Shown here: positions 1 through 16,458 of the stretch, piece by piece
Numbering within the stretch: position 1 is the first letter of the stretch
How the letters are laid out: each line of letters begins with the position of its first letter
NCBI GenBank assembly: GCA_009176605.1
Contig: SEYY01009696.1
Location: forward strand, 1 to 35,790
Direction of reading: 5' to 3'
From: Armadillidium nasatum
Taxonomy: Eukaryota; Arthropoda; Malacostraca; Isopoda; Armadillidiidae
Length of the DNA stretch: 35,790 nt
Made by a program: the position numbers and the translations under genes
Notes under the pieces: generated by a model
Databases searched by the model: none
What the model was told of the DNA's origin: nothing
The model's input: the letters and a program-made list of their open reading frames with translations, nothing else

Positions 1-11
1 AAATCATCAGC

Positions 12-348
12 ACTCTAACATGTAATTTATAGCTCCTTACATACATTCCTTATCTATTCTACCTAAAATATATCTTAACACCATGGTTCACTAAATTTTT
101 ATCATTAAAACATGATCAAAGACATACTGACGGCTCTCCAACAAGTAATTTACATATATTTAAATACATAAACAGCTCATCATTTACCTTTTTCTCCATT
201 TACTACCAAACTTTTTGCACTTCAATATGATCAAGTACATTTTATCATCTCTCTAACGTGTAATTTATAGAACCTTATATACTTTCCTTAACTAATTCTT
301 TCAAAATATATCTTACTTCACCATAGCTCACTAAACTTTTTATCATTA
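12..348. repeat. Diverged tandem repeat, about 118 bp, three units
   Basis: Three successive segments beginning near 12, 131 and 249 share the layout of a CTCT(N)AACA-like start, then GTAATTTA, an AT-rich middle, and a CACTAAA or CCAAAC-type end leading into TTTTATCATTA or similar. Units 1 and 3 are clearly alike across about 100 bases; unit 2 is much more diverged. No reading frame is kept. This looks like an old minisatellite or satellite fragment running off the left edge of the window. Confidence 0.55.
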
Positions 349-1632
349 TTCCTATCATCATCATTTATTTTCCAATTTGAATGCAAATATTGTGCCATCA
401 TACATCTTCTTTATTATATTCATAAGAATTTATGTTTGTATCATCACCTCCAAAAATTCATGTGATGTCTTATCTTTTTCTTTGAACACATTGCTTTCAA
501 GCCCTTTCCTGAAATATATACTGTGGAACTATTTTATTTTTCTTAACTAAGTGTAGGATCTATTTTTGTTCGATATTTAACATACTTTTTATATTTACTG
601 AAAGTTAACACAAAATGTTCATATGTCTATGACGTTATAGCCACGTGGTTGATTGTATTTTTTCAATCAACTCCTGATGTTTCATGCTTTTGACTCACTA
701 CATTTACATACTTATTTACTTTAACTCACTATAACCAAAGTTCTAAAAGGAGATCATGTGCCTATGAAGTCATAACCACGTGACCTTTGGTCAGACCCAT
801 TTACATTCTCCGTATAACCATATGTTTATCATACCTGTTCCAATTGTTTAATATCTACAACGTCATTCTATAACAATACTTATTGTATTTATAATAAAAA
901 ATTCTTATTACATAATAAATCAACACCATAATTTGGATTTTATACGAGTGAAGACAACATTTACTTAATATCACTTCATAAAATTTTCATTTCATGGCTA
1001 TTTCTTTTATGCAACACCCATGTTCTTGGATATTTTTCCCGTTTCCCTTTTTTTCCATATTTCATTTTTCTATATTTCTTTTCAAGAGATGACTTTTTTA
1101 AATTATTTTTTTATCTTAACACACAAAACATTTTTAATACTTTCAAGCTATAGTTATTATTCCTATTTCAATCTTTATATTTGTTTTAGGATATAACTTA
1201 AAAAATTAATTTTCATTCCTCTCAATAATAAATTATTATTTCTCTTAAAAAATGTAAAATCTTTTATAAAACAAATTTATTTATTATAAATTCTTCGTTA
1301 TTTTTACGGCTAACTCACTGATTCATGTAAAAGCGTATAAGTACTCTTCTACTCCACACACACACACACGTATATCAAATCAATACAATGTCTTCCATCT
1401 ACCATCTTATTTTTTTTTTATCGCGTGGTTTCCAACATTTACATCATATGGTTTCACTATTTTATCAAAAGAAGAACCACAATTATGTATATTTCCCACT
1501 CCAAGGCCTCAGGTACGTACGTAGATAACATCATTGAACCATCATACAGAGATTTTAGACATGTTATCGGGGAATAGAAGAGTAAGATTCCAACTTAAAG
1601 CAACATTATCAATTTCTCATACGGCTTCCGAA
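349..1632. other. AT-rich non-coding stretch
   Basis: I see no gene here. There is a loose direct repeat around 618-650 and 755-786, where both copies carry a CTATGA-GT-ATA-CCACGTG pattern including the palindrome CACGTG, and a short (CA)n run near 1357-1370. The remainder is AT-rich with many T-runs and stop codons in all frames. Confidence 0.5.
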
Positions 1633-1999
1633 ACATCATAGTTGTACCTAGGAAAGAACAGGAGGGTTTCACAGGGGGGGAAACAGAAGAGAATCAACGA
1701 ATCCATGGTGTATGTGTACGTGTGGGCAAAAACTTGTGCTAGAGCGCATACGCCAGGGGGAAGCTCATGGTCCTATGTGAGACGATCAGGTGGGGATCAG
1801 CGCTCTCGGTGGTGGGGTAGGGGTGAGGAGGTGCCGAGAGCGCGATCCCCTCATATAGGTCCATGGGCCTTCCCCTCTGGCTCATGCGTACCAGCTCAAG
1901 ATTTCGCCCACACATACACATACACCATGGATTCGTTGATTCTCTTCTGTTTCCCCCCTGTGAAACCCTCCTGTTCTTTCCTAGGTACAACTATGATGT
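1633..1999. repeat. Long near-perfect palindrome (foldback/hairpin element)
   Basis: The left end ACATCATAGTTGTACCTAGG is the exact reverse complement of the right end CCTAGGTACAACTATGATGT. The arms stay complementary inward for about 165 to 175 bases with small mismatches, down to GCGCTCTCGG opposite CCGAGAGCGC. The loop of about 24 bases, near 1811-1835, is G-rich. The unit is clearly more GC-rich than its surroundings. It may be a foldback MITE or a hairpin RNA locus. The similar reading frames on both strands here are only the palindrome read twice. I see no clear target-site duplication. Confidence 0.85.
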
Positions 2000-2589
2000 A
2001 GTCACTAGCGCAAATTCATGACTTTTTCGGTATGAGTAGAAACAACATTTGATCAGTGATTTGCGGAGGCACTAGCACCGGACCTCTAATTAAACTGAAG
2101 TGTATTGATAATATACTGTAATAATAAAAAATATTTTTTTTTCCTATCTTACAAACAGAAAAAGATATTCTGCTTCCGTTTGAATACTTTACCTCCATGA
2201 AATTAATATGGTAAGCACTCGCCAGGAAGAGCACAGACCATATATAACAGAATATATACAACCGTATGAAATTAATATGGTATTTTCCGAATTCAGGAAC
2301 AATACTTACATATGTTTGATATATTTCCTTCTTGAAATTATCCAATCTTCTTGATTTCTTAGGCGTTTGGACTTGCAGACCTAATTTTTGACCTTAGGCT
2401 AACTTGATTTGCTTTTATTGATATTTGTTTTACAAATTTTCTACAGACATTTCTAATCTATCTTTCATCTTAAATACTATACTTATTTATATTTCTTATA
2501 ATTATTTTCTTCACTGGTATATAAATTATCATAAAAACCTAAACCAAAATATACCATCACCTGGAATAAAAACATTTTCTTTATGGTAG
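2000..2589. other. AT-rich non-coding stretch with a short direct repeat
   Basis: No gene is supported. A 17-base direct repeat, ATGAAATTAATATGGTA, occurs near 2197 and again near 2267. The rest is AT-rich without recognisable domains. Confidence 0.45.
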
Positions 2590-5212
<2,623 letters not shown>

Positions 5213-5499
5213 CTCTATCAGTCTTATTGAAAAAATCAACTAGATATAACTATGACAGATTCAACTGCAAAATGTGTATGTGCCCTTAATCTGCCATTTG
5301 CTTCCATTGGATTTCCAAAAGAGGACATTGATTGCTGTCAAAGTTGTAAGGATTTTGACAGACTAATAACAAATTTAAAGAAGATCAGGGGTGCCCCAAA
5401 ATAACCATGAGAAATTAAGGCTCCTTTCTTTAGCACCTCCGAGTTGGCTTTAAGAGAAGGCCACAATTGAAAATGACTATACTGTTGTAATAAATAAAT

Positions 5500-7307
5500 T
5501 GATTAGCACTCTGGTATAAGATCCAGCCCAATGATTCTTATGGTAGCTTTGTATATTATATTAATTCTCCATGATGATATTTATGATGCATATGAGGATG
5601 AACTTAGAAAGTGTTTGTATAATTTGTCCTAAATGAACAATATAGGTTATTCATCCACTTGTCAAAGTGACATCATTCTAGCTTATCATAAATTACATGA
5701 AATATCTAACACATATGGATTTAACAATTTAATAGTAATTCCACAGATTTTAAAAAACTAAAAGATTGGAGTCGAACCCTAATAAGGTAAATGAATTTGT
5801 AGAATAATAAAAATATTTCCTGGGATACAAAATTGGACAGTAAAATATTAAAATATAAAAAATATATGTTCTAAGTATAATAAAAGTAAAAAACCAGAGT
5901 TAAAAAGATTTAAAGGTGATTATTCATTATTCTTCCACACATAATAGTATTGACTATACAGATGTAAGTAAAGCCATTTATGGTACTGTTTTATATTTAC
6001 AAGATGTAAGCAATAAAAAATTGCATTTTTATATGCTTAAAATAAAATTATTTCAAGAATTAACAGTAGTAGGTCAATCCCAGTTTTAGAACTTTCTGCT
6101 GTCAAATTTGGGGTTGAATGTATAATGGAAATGCTTGAGAATTTAAATAATACATTTTGTCCATTAAAAATAAATGAATTGCACGCTTACACGACTCTAT
6201 GGTGGTTCTAAATTGGTTAGTTAATAAAGTATAAAAATTTGATAAAATTGAGAAGAAAGGGTCTGTTATTAAAAATCCATTAAATTTTATTGAAAATGCA
6301 TGTGAAAAACATCCTATAACTTTTCACACTGTAAAGGTTCTTCAAGCCCAAGTGATTTTGTAGCTAGGTGTGCTTAATATAGTATTTTAAATAAAACCAA
6401 TTTCTTAACAGGTCTAATAATAATCATGAAAAGTTAAGTGTTACAATTCCTAACCCTTTATATAATAATAGTACCTAAAATTTTAATATATTTAATATTC
6501 AAACTTGTTCTTATGTACCATTAATTAAGTTAGAAAATTTATTCAATTTAAAAATTAAAGTACATTTGAAAAACAACTTTGTTTCAAAATTGTGATCCAA
6601 AGGAACTATCAGCTTAATCTTTCTTGATAAAAATGACGTCAGAGTAACAAGTAAATTTTCAAAATTAAACTCTGACTTTAATCATAGAAATCCAGTATTG
6701 TTGCATGTTGCATAAAAACTGTATATTAACTGATAAAAGAATTACATCTAAAAATGAACCATGCTGGTATATTTAAAATGTCTATATTAAGAAAAGTTTC
6801 ATATTACTATAGCATATTCAGTAGTAAAGAAAAACAAAGGATTGCTAAAAATATACATTAATGTATGGGAGAACTATACAAATTAATCAGAATCACTTCA
6901 AAGTTTATAGAATAAACACTTCTCAAATCCCATTCAGAAAGGTATTTCTGGATCATATTGGACCATTTAATGTACAAATTAATGATATTCAAGAAAAAGT
7001 TTACATATTAATTATAACTTGTACATATGCAAGAGCAGTAAATCTCATTTTGAGTAAAAACTTTGATAGTAAGTCTTTTACACCCACATTTCAATTTCCA
7101 GTTTGACTACAGAATTCCACAGAGGATCATGATCAAGAATCATCTATTGTTAAGTTTCATTAATACAATTCAAAAATTTTTGAATGATACTGATATTAAA
7201 AATTATTTAACAATATATATTGAAATGCTTGAATTTCTCCATATCCCGCAAAACTAGTTTTCTTGGAGATGTTGTTGAATCTTTAGTCAAACAAGTGAAA
7301 AATATTA
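5500..7307 (+). pseudogene. BEL/Pao retrotransposon pol remnant, left part
   Basis: Decayed coding sequence on the plus strand. Near 5570-5630 a translated stretch resembles the end of an RT palm domain. Near 5950-6000 I read YTDVSKAIYGTVLYLQDV, typical of the start of BEL/Pao RNase H. Near 6180-6240 comes AYTDSMVVLNWLVNK, like the TDS-V-L-W motif, followed by a stretch resembling the end of RNase H. The integrase core appears at about 6890-7080 (QIPFRKVFLDHIGPFNVQ, then KVYILIITCTYARAVNL), a BEL/Pao pattern in which DHIGPF stands for the D-Y-x-GP block. Many stops and frameshifts are present. The pol is cut at 7308 by a mariner and continues at 8609. Confidence 0.75.
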
Positions 7308-7309
7308 TA

Positions 7310-8606
7310 CAGGGTCCATTATGAAAGTAATGCACATTTGCTGGGAAAAATATATTTCTTGATCCTACCGGTACAAATGCTTAAAATTCTTCGAAATACT
7401 CTCCCCCAGCATCAATACACTTGCGGAGACGTGTCTGCCATGCCTGGAAGGCACCCTGAAACTCCTCGACGGGAATGCCTCTTAGGAACGTTGTGACATG
7501 TTTTTGGATGTTTTCCACGGACTCCCAATGCTTTCCTTTCAGCTCTCTCTTCAGTCGGGGAAACAAAAAAAAGTTGCACAGGAGCCAAGTCGGGACTGTA
7601 AGGGGGCTGGGTGACCACCGGGATGTTGCTCCGGGCCAGGAAATTGGTAACGATGAATGCCATGTGGCTGGAGGCAGTGTCATGGTGGAGCTTGACTGTG
7701 TCTTTGATGTCAGCCCTCACGCGCATCTCTTGAGCTCCTGCAGGTAAAAAGCTGAGTTGACAGTTTGTGCCTGCGGTACAAACTCAAAATGGACGATTCC
7801 TCAGACGTCAAAAAAAGACAATGAGAATCATTTTGATGGAAGACTTTCTCATTCGCGCTTTCTTGGGGTGGGGGATGATTTTGTGTGCCGCTCGCTGCTC
7901 TGCTTTTCCGACTCTGGGTCGTACTGGAACATCCAGGATTCGTCTACAGTTACAACAGTTAAGAAAGTCCGGCTCATTTTGAATCAAATCCAACAATTCT
8001 TGACAGCGCAAAACTCGAAGTTCTTTCTGCTCTTCCCTCAACACTTTCGGCACAAGCTTCGCGCAGACCTTGCGCATTTGCAGATCCTCGGTCACTATCC
8101 CATGTACCGCAAATGTGGACATGTTTAGGGTGTCAGCGATTTGCTGGATTATCAATCGACGGTCGGAACGCAAAACTTCGCTCACACGATTCACGTTTTC
8201 GTCGGTTCTGGTCGTTGTTGGGTGTCCACAACGGGGTTCGTCGGCGAACTCCTCTTGGCCCTCCTTGAATGCCTTGTGCCATCTGCCGGTCTGTGACCTT
8301 GACATGCAGTCGTTCTTGGAGGCCTCTTTAAGCATCTGGAATGTTTCGGTTGTATTCTTTCCAAACCGCACACAAAACTTGATTTGTATCTCTGTTCAGG
8401 CGAACGCTCCATTGTGCCATGTTACAAAGTCGAAAAACGCACTTCACGCGGAGGCACGTCTTTCCACTCACACTGCTCGGAACAAACTGACGACCCTGCA
8501 TTGGAAGGACAGACCCCTCATCACATTTCCTGACTAATTTTACCCTGCTGCGATGGATAGTTGCGTCACAATAAAATCATGCGAATTTCTTTCATAATGG
8601 ACCCTG
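7310..8606 (-). mobile_element. mariner transposon, complete but inactive
   Basis: 1,297 bp bounded by perfect 18-bp terminal inverted repeats, CAGGGTCCATTATGAAAG at 7310-7327 and its complement at 8589-8606; similarity continues imperfectly further inward. TA dinucleotides at 7308-7309 and 8607-8608 are the expected Tc1/mariner target duplication. The length and the transposase on the minus strand fit a full-length mariner. It interrupts the integrase of a BEL/Pao remnant, which gives the order of insertion. Confidence 0.96.
7381..8420 (-). pseudogene. mariner transposase pseudogene
   Basis: Starts at the ATG whose complement ends at 8420 (reads MAQWSV) and stops at TAA (7381-7383). The span of about 346 codons is close to the usual mariner length of about 345. 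The N-terminal DNA-binding part is seen (TETFQMLKEASKNDCMSRSQ, RWHKAFKEGQEE, then QQIADTLNMSTFAVHGIVTEDLQMRKVCAK). The first catalytic Asp block lies near 7915-7960 but in a shifted frame. The second is HHDTASSHMA (about 7655-7690). In the third block (YSPDLAP then FFLFPRLK, about 7545-7610), a frame change falls just before the third Asp of D,D34D; in the frame carrying FFLFPRLK the residue is Asn. At least three frame breaks plus that change argue for a dead enzyme. Confidence 0.92.
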
Positions 8607-8608
8607 TA

Positions 8609-9330
8609 AATGGTGCTTTTGGAAAAAATATATTAAAGTTTGATGAATTTTCTTTATTAGTTACAGAAACCAATATGCTTATAAATAAAAGGTCAGTAGC
8701 TTTTTAAGTCTTTATTAACCCTGATGTGGACCCAAGTATCCCATTTTGCAATTACTCGTGAGATTTTGATTAAGGGATATGAAGTTCCCATTAATGGTTA
8801 ATTTCCAAATGTTTATATACCATGATGAGGAAGGTCATTCAGATGGTCCAGATTGGTTACTTGATCAGGTTCATGATATATTATATAAAACTTTTCAAAA
8901 ATAAAGAAAAGTTACATCAAATTAGAATCATCTTTTGTCATCATGAATTTTTATCAAATTTACAGTATCTTGCTACTAAATAAGCAAGACAGATATAAAA
9001 CTAAACAACATACTAATGTTGAAATCAGAGATATTGCAGCCATGAAAGAAAAATTTTGAAAGACATTTTTTTCAGATGGGAACTGTAACCCAAATTAAAA
9101 ATAATGATTTAAGTGAAACTGTAACAGTAACAGTAAAAAAGTAATACTGAAATAATTACTAGACATATAACTGATATTACTTTATGCTTCATAAAAGTTC
9201 ATCATGAGCCTGATGTAAATCAGTCAGAAGCAGTTTCAAATAGTAATAATAAAGTTCCCAGGAAAGGACAGTTCTATGCAGAGATTTGCATAAAAAACTA
9301 ATAAAAGATGGGCAAATATAAATCTTTGTA
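8609..9330 (+). pseudogene. BEL/Pao pol remnant, right part (integrase C-terminus)
   Basis: The reading resumes directly after the mariner. The left side ends in LVKQVKNII and the right side begins with GAFGKNILKFDEFSLLVTE followed by TNMLINKRSVAF, which matches the BEL/Pao integrase pattern of a kinase-like LVK-VK helix, then F-EL-TLL-E-IN-RP. Further on are PFAITREIL, NVEIRDIAAMKEKF (like the NI-VGDLV block, about 9010-9060) and NKVPRKGQFYAEI (about 9250-9295). Stops interrupt throughout. I could not identify LTRs for this element. Confidence 0.7.
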
Positions 9331-10250
<920 letters not shown>

Positions 10251-10782
10251 TACACAAATATTCATATTTGTGTATGTGATATTCTCATTAATTCATATTT
10301 TCATATATTGTAGAAGTTTATTGGATAAACCATATACAAATATTTATATTTGTGCATGAGACAAACTCTGTATAACTAAGCACTACACAGATATTCATAT
10401 CTGTGTATGCCATTAGCTTTTGTTATGAATAGGGATTCATTAGTTGCACCATACATAAATAATCATATTTGTGTATGAAGTTGCAATTATTGAATAAATC
10501 ATATACAAATATTTATATTTGTATATGAGATAATAATTTCTAAATCCGTGTATACCATTAGATTTTATTAATAGGGATTCATTAGTTGCACCATACATAA
10601 ATAATCATATTTGTGTATGAAGCTGCAATTATTGAATAAATCATATACAAATATTTATATTTGTATATGAGATAAACCTTTGTAAAATTAAGCACTACAC
10701 AGATATTTATATCTGTGTATGCAATTGAAATATTTCATTGTAAGTCACTTTTGCATACAAAAATATTTATATTTTTGTATAC
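10251..10782. repeat. Cluster of nine co-varying hairpins
   Basis: Nine short palindromes at about 10251-10274, 10331-10358, 10384-10407, 10450-10477, 10500-10527, 10592-10619, 10642-10669, 10696-10719 and 10753-10782. Each has 10 to 13 base arms and a four-base centre (TTCA, TTTA or ATCA). Arm pairs differ between copies but stay complementary: TACACAAATA/TATTTGTGTA, TACACAGATA/TATCTGTGTA, CATATACAAATA/TATTTGTATATG. Hairpins 4 and 6 have one T opposite G, a wobble pair in RNA. A unit of about 142 bp holding hairpins 4-5 is duplicated as 6-7. No coding frame runs through. I know of no named family that matches. Confidence 0.85.
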
Positions 10783-11335
<553 letters not shown>

Positions 11336-11336
11336 C

Positions 11337-14195
11337 ATATCTCCTCCAGTGGGCAAAGGCCAGAGGCCTACCAATTTCCACCGGAGTTGGAAAATCTTAT
11401 CCTTATCAAAGGAGGCCAACATGTCCAGATACACAGCGTTTGAAAGAATGCAAGTAAAGGGAAGTTGGGAAAACAGATAAAGGGAGTGTGTTCCAGACTT
11501 TACCAGTAGAGTATATGTAAGATTGAGCTTAGCAGTTAAGTCTGGGGTCTGAGAGTTGGACAGAGAAAGGATTAGACTGTGTAGGAATGCGTGTCGCATG
11601 AGCTCTTCTCAATGGAGGAGGTATGCAATGAAAGAGTTCAGAAGATCATTGTCCATTGTAATAGCGATAGTAATGAGAGAGTAACGTAACAATTCGACGG
11701 GCAGAAAGAGATTGAAGAGAGTTAGTAAGAGCAGGAGAGCTCATGAGATGAAAAACCCTAGAATCCACCTTCTCAAGGAGAGCTGCATGAGTGGAACCAC
11801 CCCAGATGTACAACACATACTCCATACAAGGGCGAACAACACCCCTATACAGACAAAGCAACTAGGATGGTGTGAAGTAATTATGAAGGTGCCTCAGAAC
11901 ACCCAACCTCTTAATTAAAAGCTTGTTTAGAAAGAGAAGTAACGTGATCTTTCCACGAAAGATCACGAGAAAAGGATATGCCAAGAATATTAAAAGCAGA
12001 TGAAGGTTTGTGTGCTTTCGAAGATATCATAGTTGTGTGGAAGATTGTGTCAAGTGGAGAGATGGAGGAACTGAGTTTTTTGAGGCATTGAAAACAACCA
12101 TAGGATAGGAGATGAGGTAATAGAGAGAAGGTCATTAATGAAAAGCAGAAAAAGTGTTGGGGATAGGACAGAACCTTGAGGAATACCACTATTAATAGAT
12201 TTAAAGGAAAAACGGTGGCCATCTACAACAGCTGCTATAGAACGACCAGAAAGGAAATTAGTGAGACGATCACAGAGAGAAGGATTGATACCGAAAGAGG
12301 GAAATTTAGAAATTAAAGTATTGTGCCAGACACTATCAAAGGCTTTAGATATGTTCAGTGCAACAGCAACAGCAAAAGACACACCGAAATGCCGAAGAGC
12401 GGAGGACCAAGAATCAGACTGAAGGGAAAGAAGATCACCAGTAGAGCGTTTCTTTCGAAATCCATACTGGCGATCTGAGATAAGATTAGAAGAATCGAGA
12501 TGTTTCCAAATCTTAATTTTAAGGATTTATTCAAAAACTTTAGAGATAATGGAGGTCAAAGAAATAGGATTGTAGTTGGAGGGTTGAGAGGGGTTCCACT
12601 TCTTCGGCACAGGCTGAATGAGTGTACATTTCCAGCAAGAAAGGAAATTTAAAGTAGAGAGACAAAGACGAAATAGTTTACCGAGGCAGGGTGCAAGCTC
12701 GAAAGCACAAGTTTTGAGAACCACAGAAGGAATACCATCGGGACCATACGCCTTCTTAGTATTAAGCTCAGAGGGAGCAGAAATGACATTTTTAGAAGAA
12801 ATTCTAATTTTAAGCATAATTGAGTTAGAGGGGGTTGGAGGAGGAGGAATAGCTCTGGAATCATGTAAGGTTGAATTAGAGGCAAAAGTTTGAGCGAAGA
12901 GCTCAGCTTTAGAAGAAGGTAAAAACGCAGTTGTACCGTCGGAAGAAATTAAAGGAGGGAAAGAGGAAGAAGCAAAGTTAGAGTTGACATTTTTTTTGCA
13001 AAATGCCAAAAAGAACGTGAAGAACCAGAAAGATTTAGTTTTTATTTAAAGTTTTTAGTGTTACGAAGGATAGATTTTGCATGATTACTGGATGAAATAT
13101 AAGTGGCATGAGTTTCTGGAGTTTGAAGACAATGGCAAATCCCTGAAGGCAACATCCCTGCGGCGGATAGCGCGAGAACAAGCAGAGTTAAACAAAGGTT
13201 TGTTAGGTTAGTAGAAGGGAAAGAAAATGGAATGTACATTTCCATGCCAGAGAGAATTACCTCAGTAATGCATTCTGCACACCCCGAAGGACCCCTCCCA
13301 CGGAAGCAATAATCATTCCATGGAAAATCGAAGTACGACCGCAAGTCCAACCAGCTTGCAGCTCCGAAGTGCCACAAACGTTTCCTTTCAATTGACTTGA
13401 AGAGATAGAAGAGGATACAGAGATAGAAGGTGATAGGAGGAACCCAGAGGAGGAAAGAGTTTAACAGTATAAGGAGATGGATTAGAAGTTAGGAAAAGGT
13501 CTAGAATGTTGGGTTAATCTCCAAGACGATCAGGGATATGAGTAGGGAGCTGCACCAACTGCTCAAGGTCATTTTGGATAGCGAAATGGAAGGCATATTC
13601 ACCAGCTGTATTATGAGAACTAGAAGAAAGCCATTGGTGGTTATGAACATTGAAATCACATATGATGATTTCCGAGAAAGGAGAAGAGTCAAAGAATTTA
13701 GGATAGTCAGTAGAATTAGGAGATAAATAAACAGAAATGAATTTATTTGTAGAATGGCAAAAGAGCCTAAGCTATAAGGAGGAAAATTCGGAAGACTCCA
13801 AATTAGAGACACAAGAACAAACGACATCGTTGCGTACGTATGCACAACAACCGCCTCTGGCTGAAAATTGAGGATAGAGACAGTAGGAGGAAACAGAGTA
13901 GGGTTTGCTTTCAGAACGCTCAAACATCTGAATTTCAGTCAAGAATAAGAGGTGAAGTCTAGGAGAAGAAAGGTGATGTTCAATAAAGTGGAAATTGGAG
14001 TGCAGACCACGAATGTTGCAGAAATTAATGATAAAAATAGACCGTGAATCAGGACAAGTCTGCAGCTGTGTCTTGGTAGCACCAAACTCACCAGAGACCA
14101 CCAACTCCCAAGTGGTAACGAGGGAAGGGGTGGATGAGGGGTTATTTTTTGAAGCCGCCCAGGGGCTTCTCCGAGGCTACCAAAGTTGATGACAT
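11337..14195 (-). pseudogene. LINE B: jockey/CR1-like non-LTR retrotransposon remnant
   Basis: The minus strand holds most of a LINE ORF2, broken by frameshifts and stops. It begins at ATG 14195 (MSSTLVASEKPLGGF). The AP endonuclease start reads INFCNIRGLHSNFHFIEHHL (near 13965-14030), with FLTEIQM, GGCCAYVRNDV and CDFNVHNHQWL (near 13640). A linker lies at 13042-13377. The RT follows: KAYGPDGIPSVVLK (about 12730), PVPKKWNPSQPSNYNPISL, FRKKRSTGDLLSL, ISKAFDSVWHNTLISKFPSFGI (about 12300) and SGIPQGSVLSPTLFLLFINDLLS (about 12150). The catalytic Y/FADD block after it is not recognisable. The thumb and C-terminal part extends to the stop at about 11337. Very similar LINEs are common in crustaceans and molluscs, from general knowledge. 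Confidence 0.88.
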
Positions 14196-15513
<1,318 letters not shown>

Positions 15514-16458
15514 ATGAAACTAAAGAAAGATTATAGCATACTAGCTGATGTACCACCTAAGAAGATTCGGACTGTGTCAGAGAACACTGTGAAAAGGGTA
15601 ACTGATCATTATCAGGATGATAAATCCATGAGAATGTGTTCTGATAAGAAAGACTGTGTTGCTGTGAAGACAGATGCTGGCAAGGTTTATAAGCAAAAAC
15701 ACCTTATCCTAAATAATTTGAAAGAACTGTATCTAGAGTATGCTAAAAGGTATCCAGATGACAAGGTGGGATTCTTCAAGTTTTGTATGCTATGTCCCAC
15801 TTGGTGCAAGACAGTAACTACCTTTGGTATGCACTCAGTATGTCAAACTCATGACAGCAGCTTTTCTTGGGACTCAAACATACAAGGATATACTTGAAAG
15901 AATGGCGTGAAGCACTGATAACAGAGACTGCATGTTTCATCTCTGTGAAAGGATGTTTTAGACACATCTCACAAATTTGTTTCAAAAATCAGAAGACTAT
16001 GATTTGAATGATGAAATATCATTTATAAAGTGGGGTCAAACAAATTGAAGTGAAATAGTTATAGTTACCATGTCTACTCAGAAATTCATAAATAGAGCCT
16101 ATAATGCCTTTGATAATCTCTGAGAGAGCCCCTTCATTGCCAAGGTTCAGGCAAAATATCTCAGTAAGCTGAAGGATAATTTGTCAACAGGTAAAGTGCT
16201 CATCGTCCTTGACTTTGCTGAGAACTATAGTTTTGTCATACAAGATGCAGTGCAGGCTTTTCACTGGAACAATGTCCAAGCCACTCTTCACCCATTTGTT
16301 GTTTATTTCAAGGATGGAGGTGAGCTAAGATCATTGAGTCTATGTGTCCTCTCAGATTGTTTGATGGAGAGCTACTGATGGAGCTAATTTCTGCAGATAT
16401 TCACCAAACAAAAGTCTTCACTCCTAGGATTGATGTATACATAGATGAATTGCTACCT
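15514..16458 (+). pseudogene. Transposon-derived DDE-like gene remnant (family uncertain)
   Basis: Two aligned reading segments. The first (15514-15897) contains KDCVAVKTDAGKVYKQKHLILNNLKELYLEYAKRYPDDKVGFFKFCMLCPTWC. The second (about 16181-16378) contains KVLIVLDFAENYSFVIQDAVQAFHWNNVQATLHPFVVYF, then CVLSDCL. In between, other frames hold plausible continuation such as INRAYNAFDNL and SPFIAKVQAKYLSKLKD. I recognise the pattern K-DCV-V, LNLKELY, GF-KF--L-P-WC, DFAENYSF-QDA-Q--HW-Q-TLHP-V from repetitive proteins widespread in invertebrate genomes that look transposase-derived, but I cannot name the superfamily. DFAEN could hold a catalytic Asp. Several stops make it a pseudogene. It ends where a GGGTCATTCC repeat begins. 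Confidence 0.55.

Noticed and set aside
1642..2001. 119-codon frame on the plus strand in the palindrome and its minus-strand twin
   Set aside because: Both are the same palindromic sequence read from either side; there is no protein motif.
8070..8537. 155-codon plus-strand frame
   Set aside because: It is the antisense shadow of the mariner transposase.
10251..10782. CRISPR array
   Set aside because: Hairpins resemble spaced repeats, but spacing and repeat sequence vary, the units are palindromes, and the setting is an animal genome.
12618..12893. 91-codon plus-strand frame
   Set aside because: Antisense to LINE B reverse transcriptase; no independent support.
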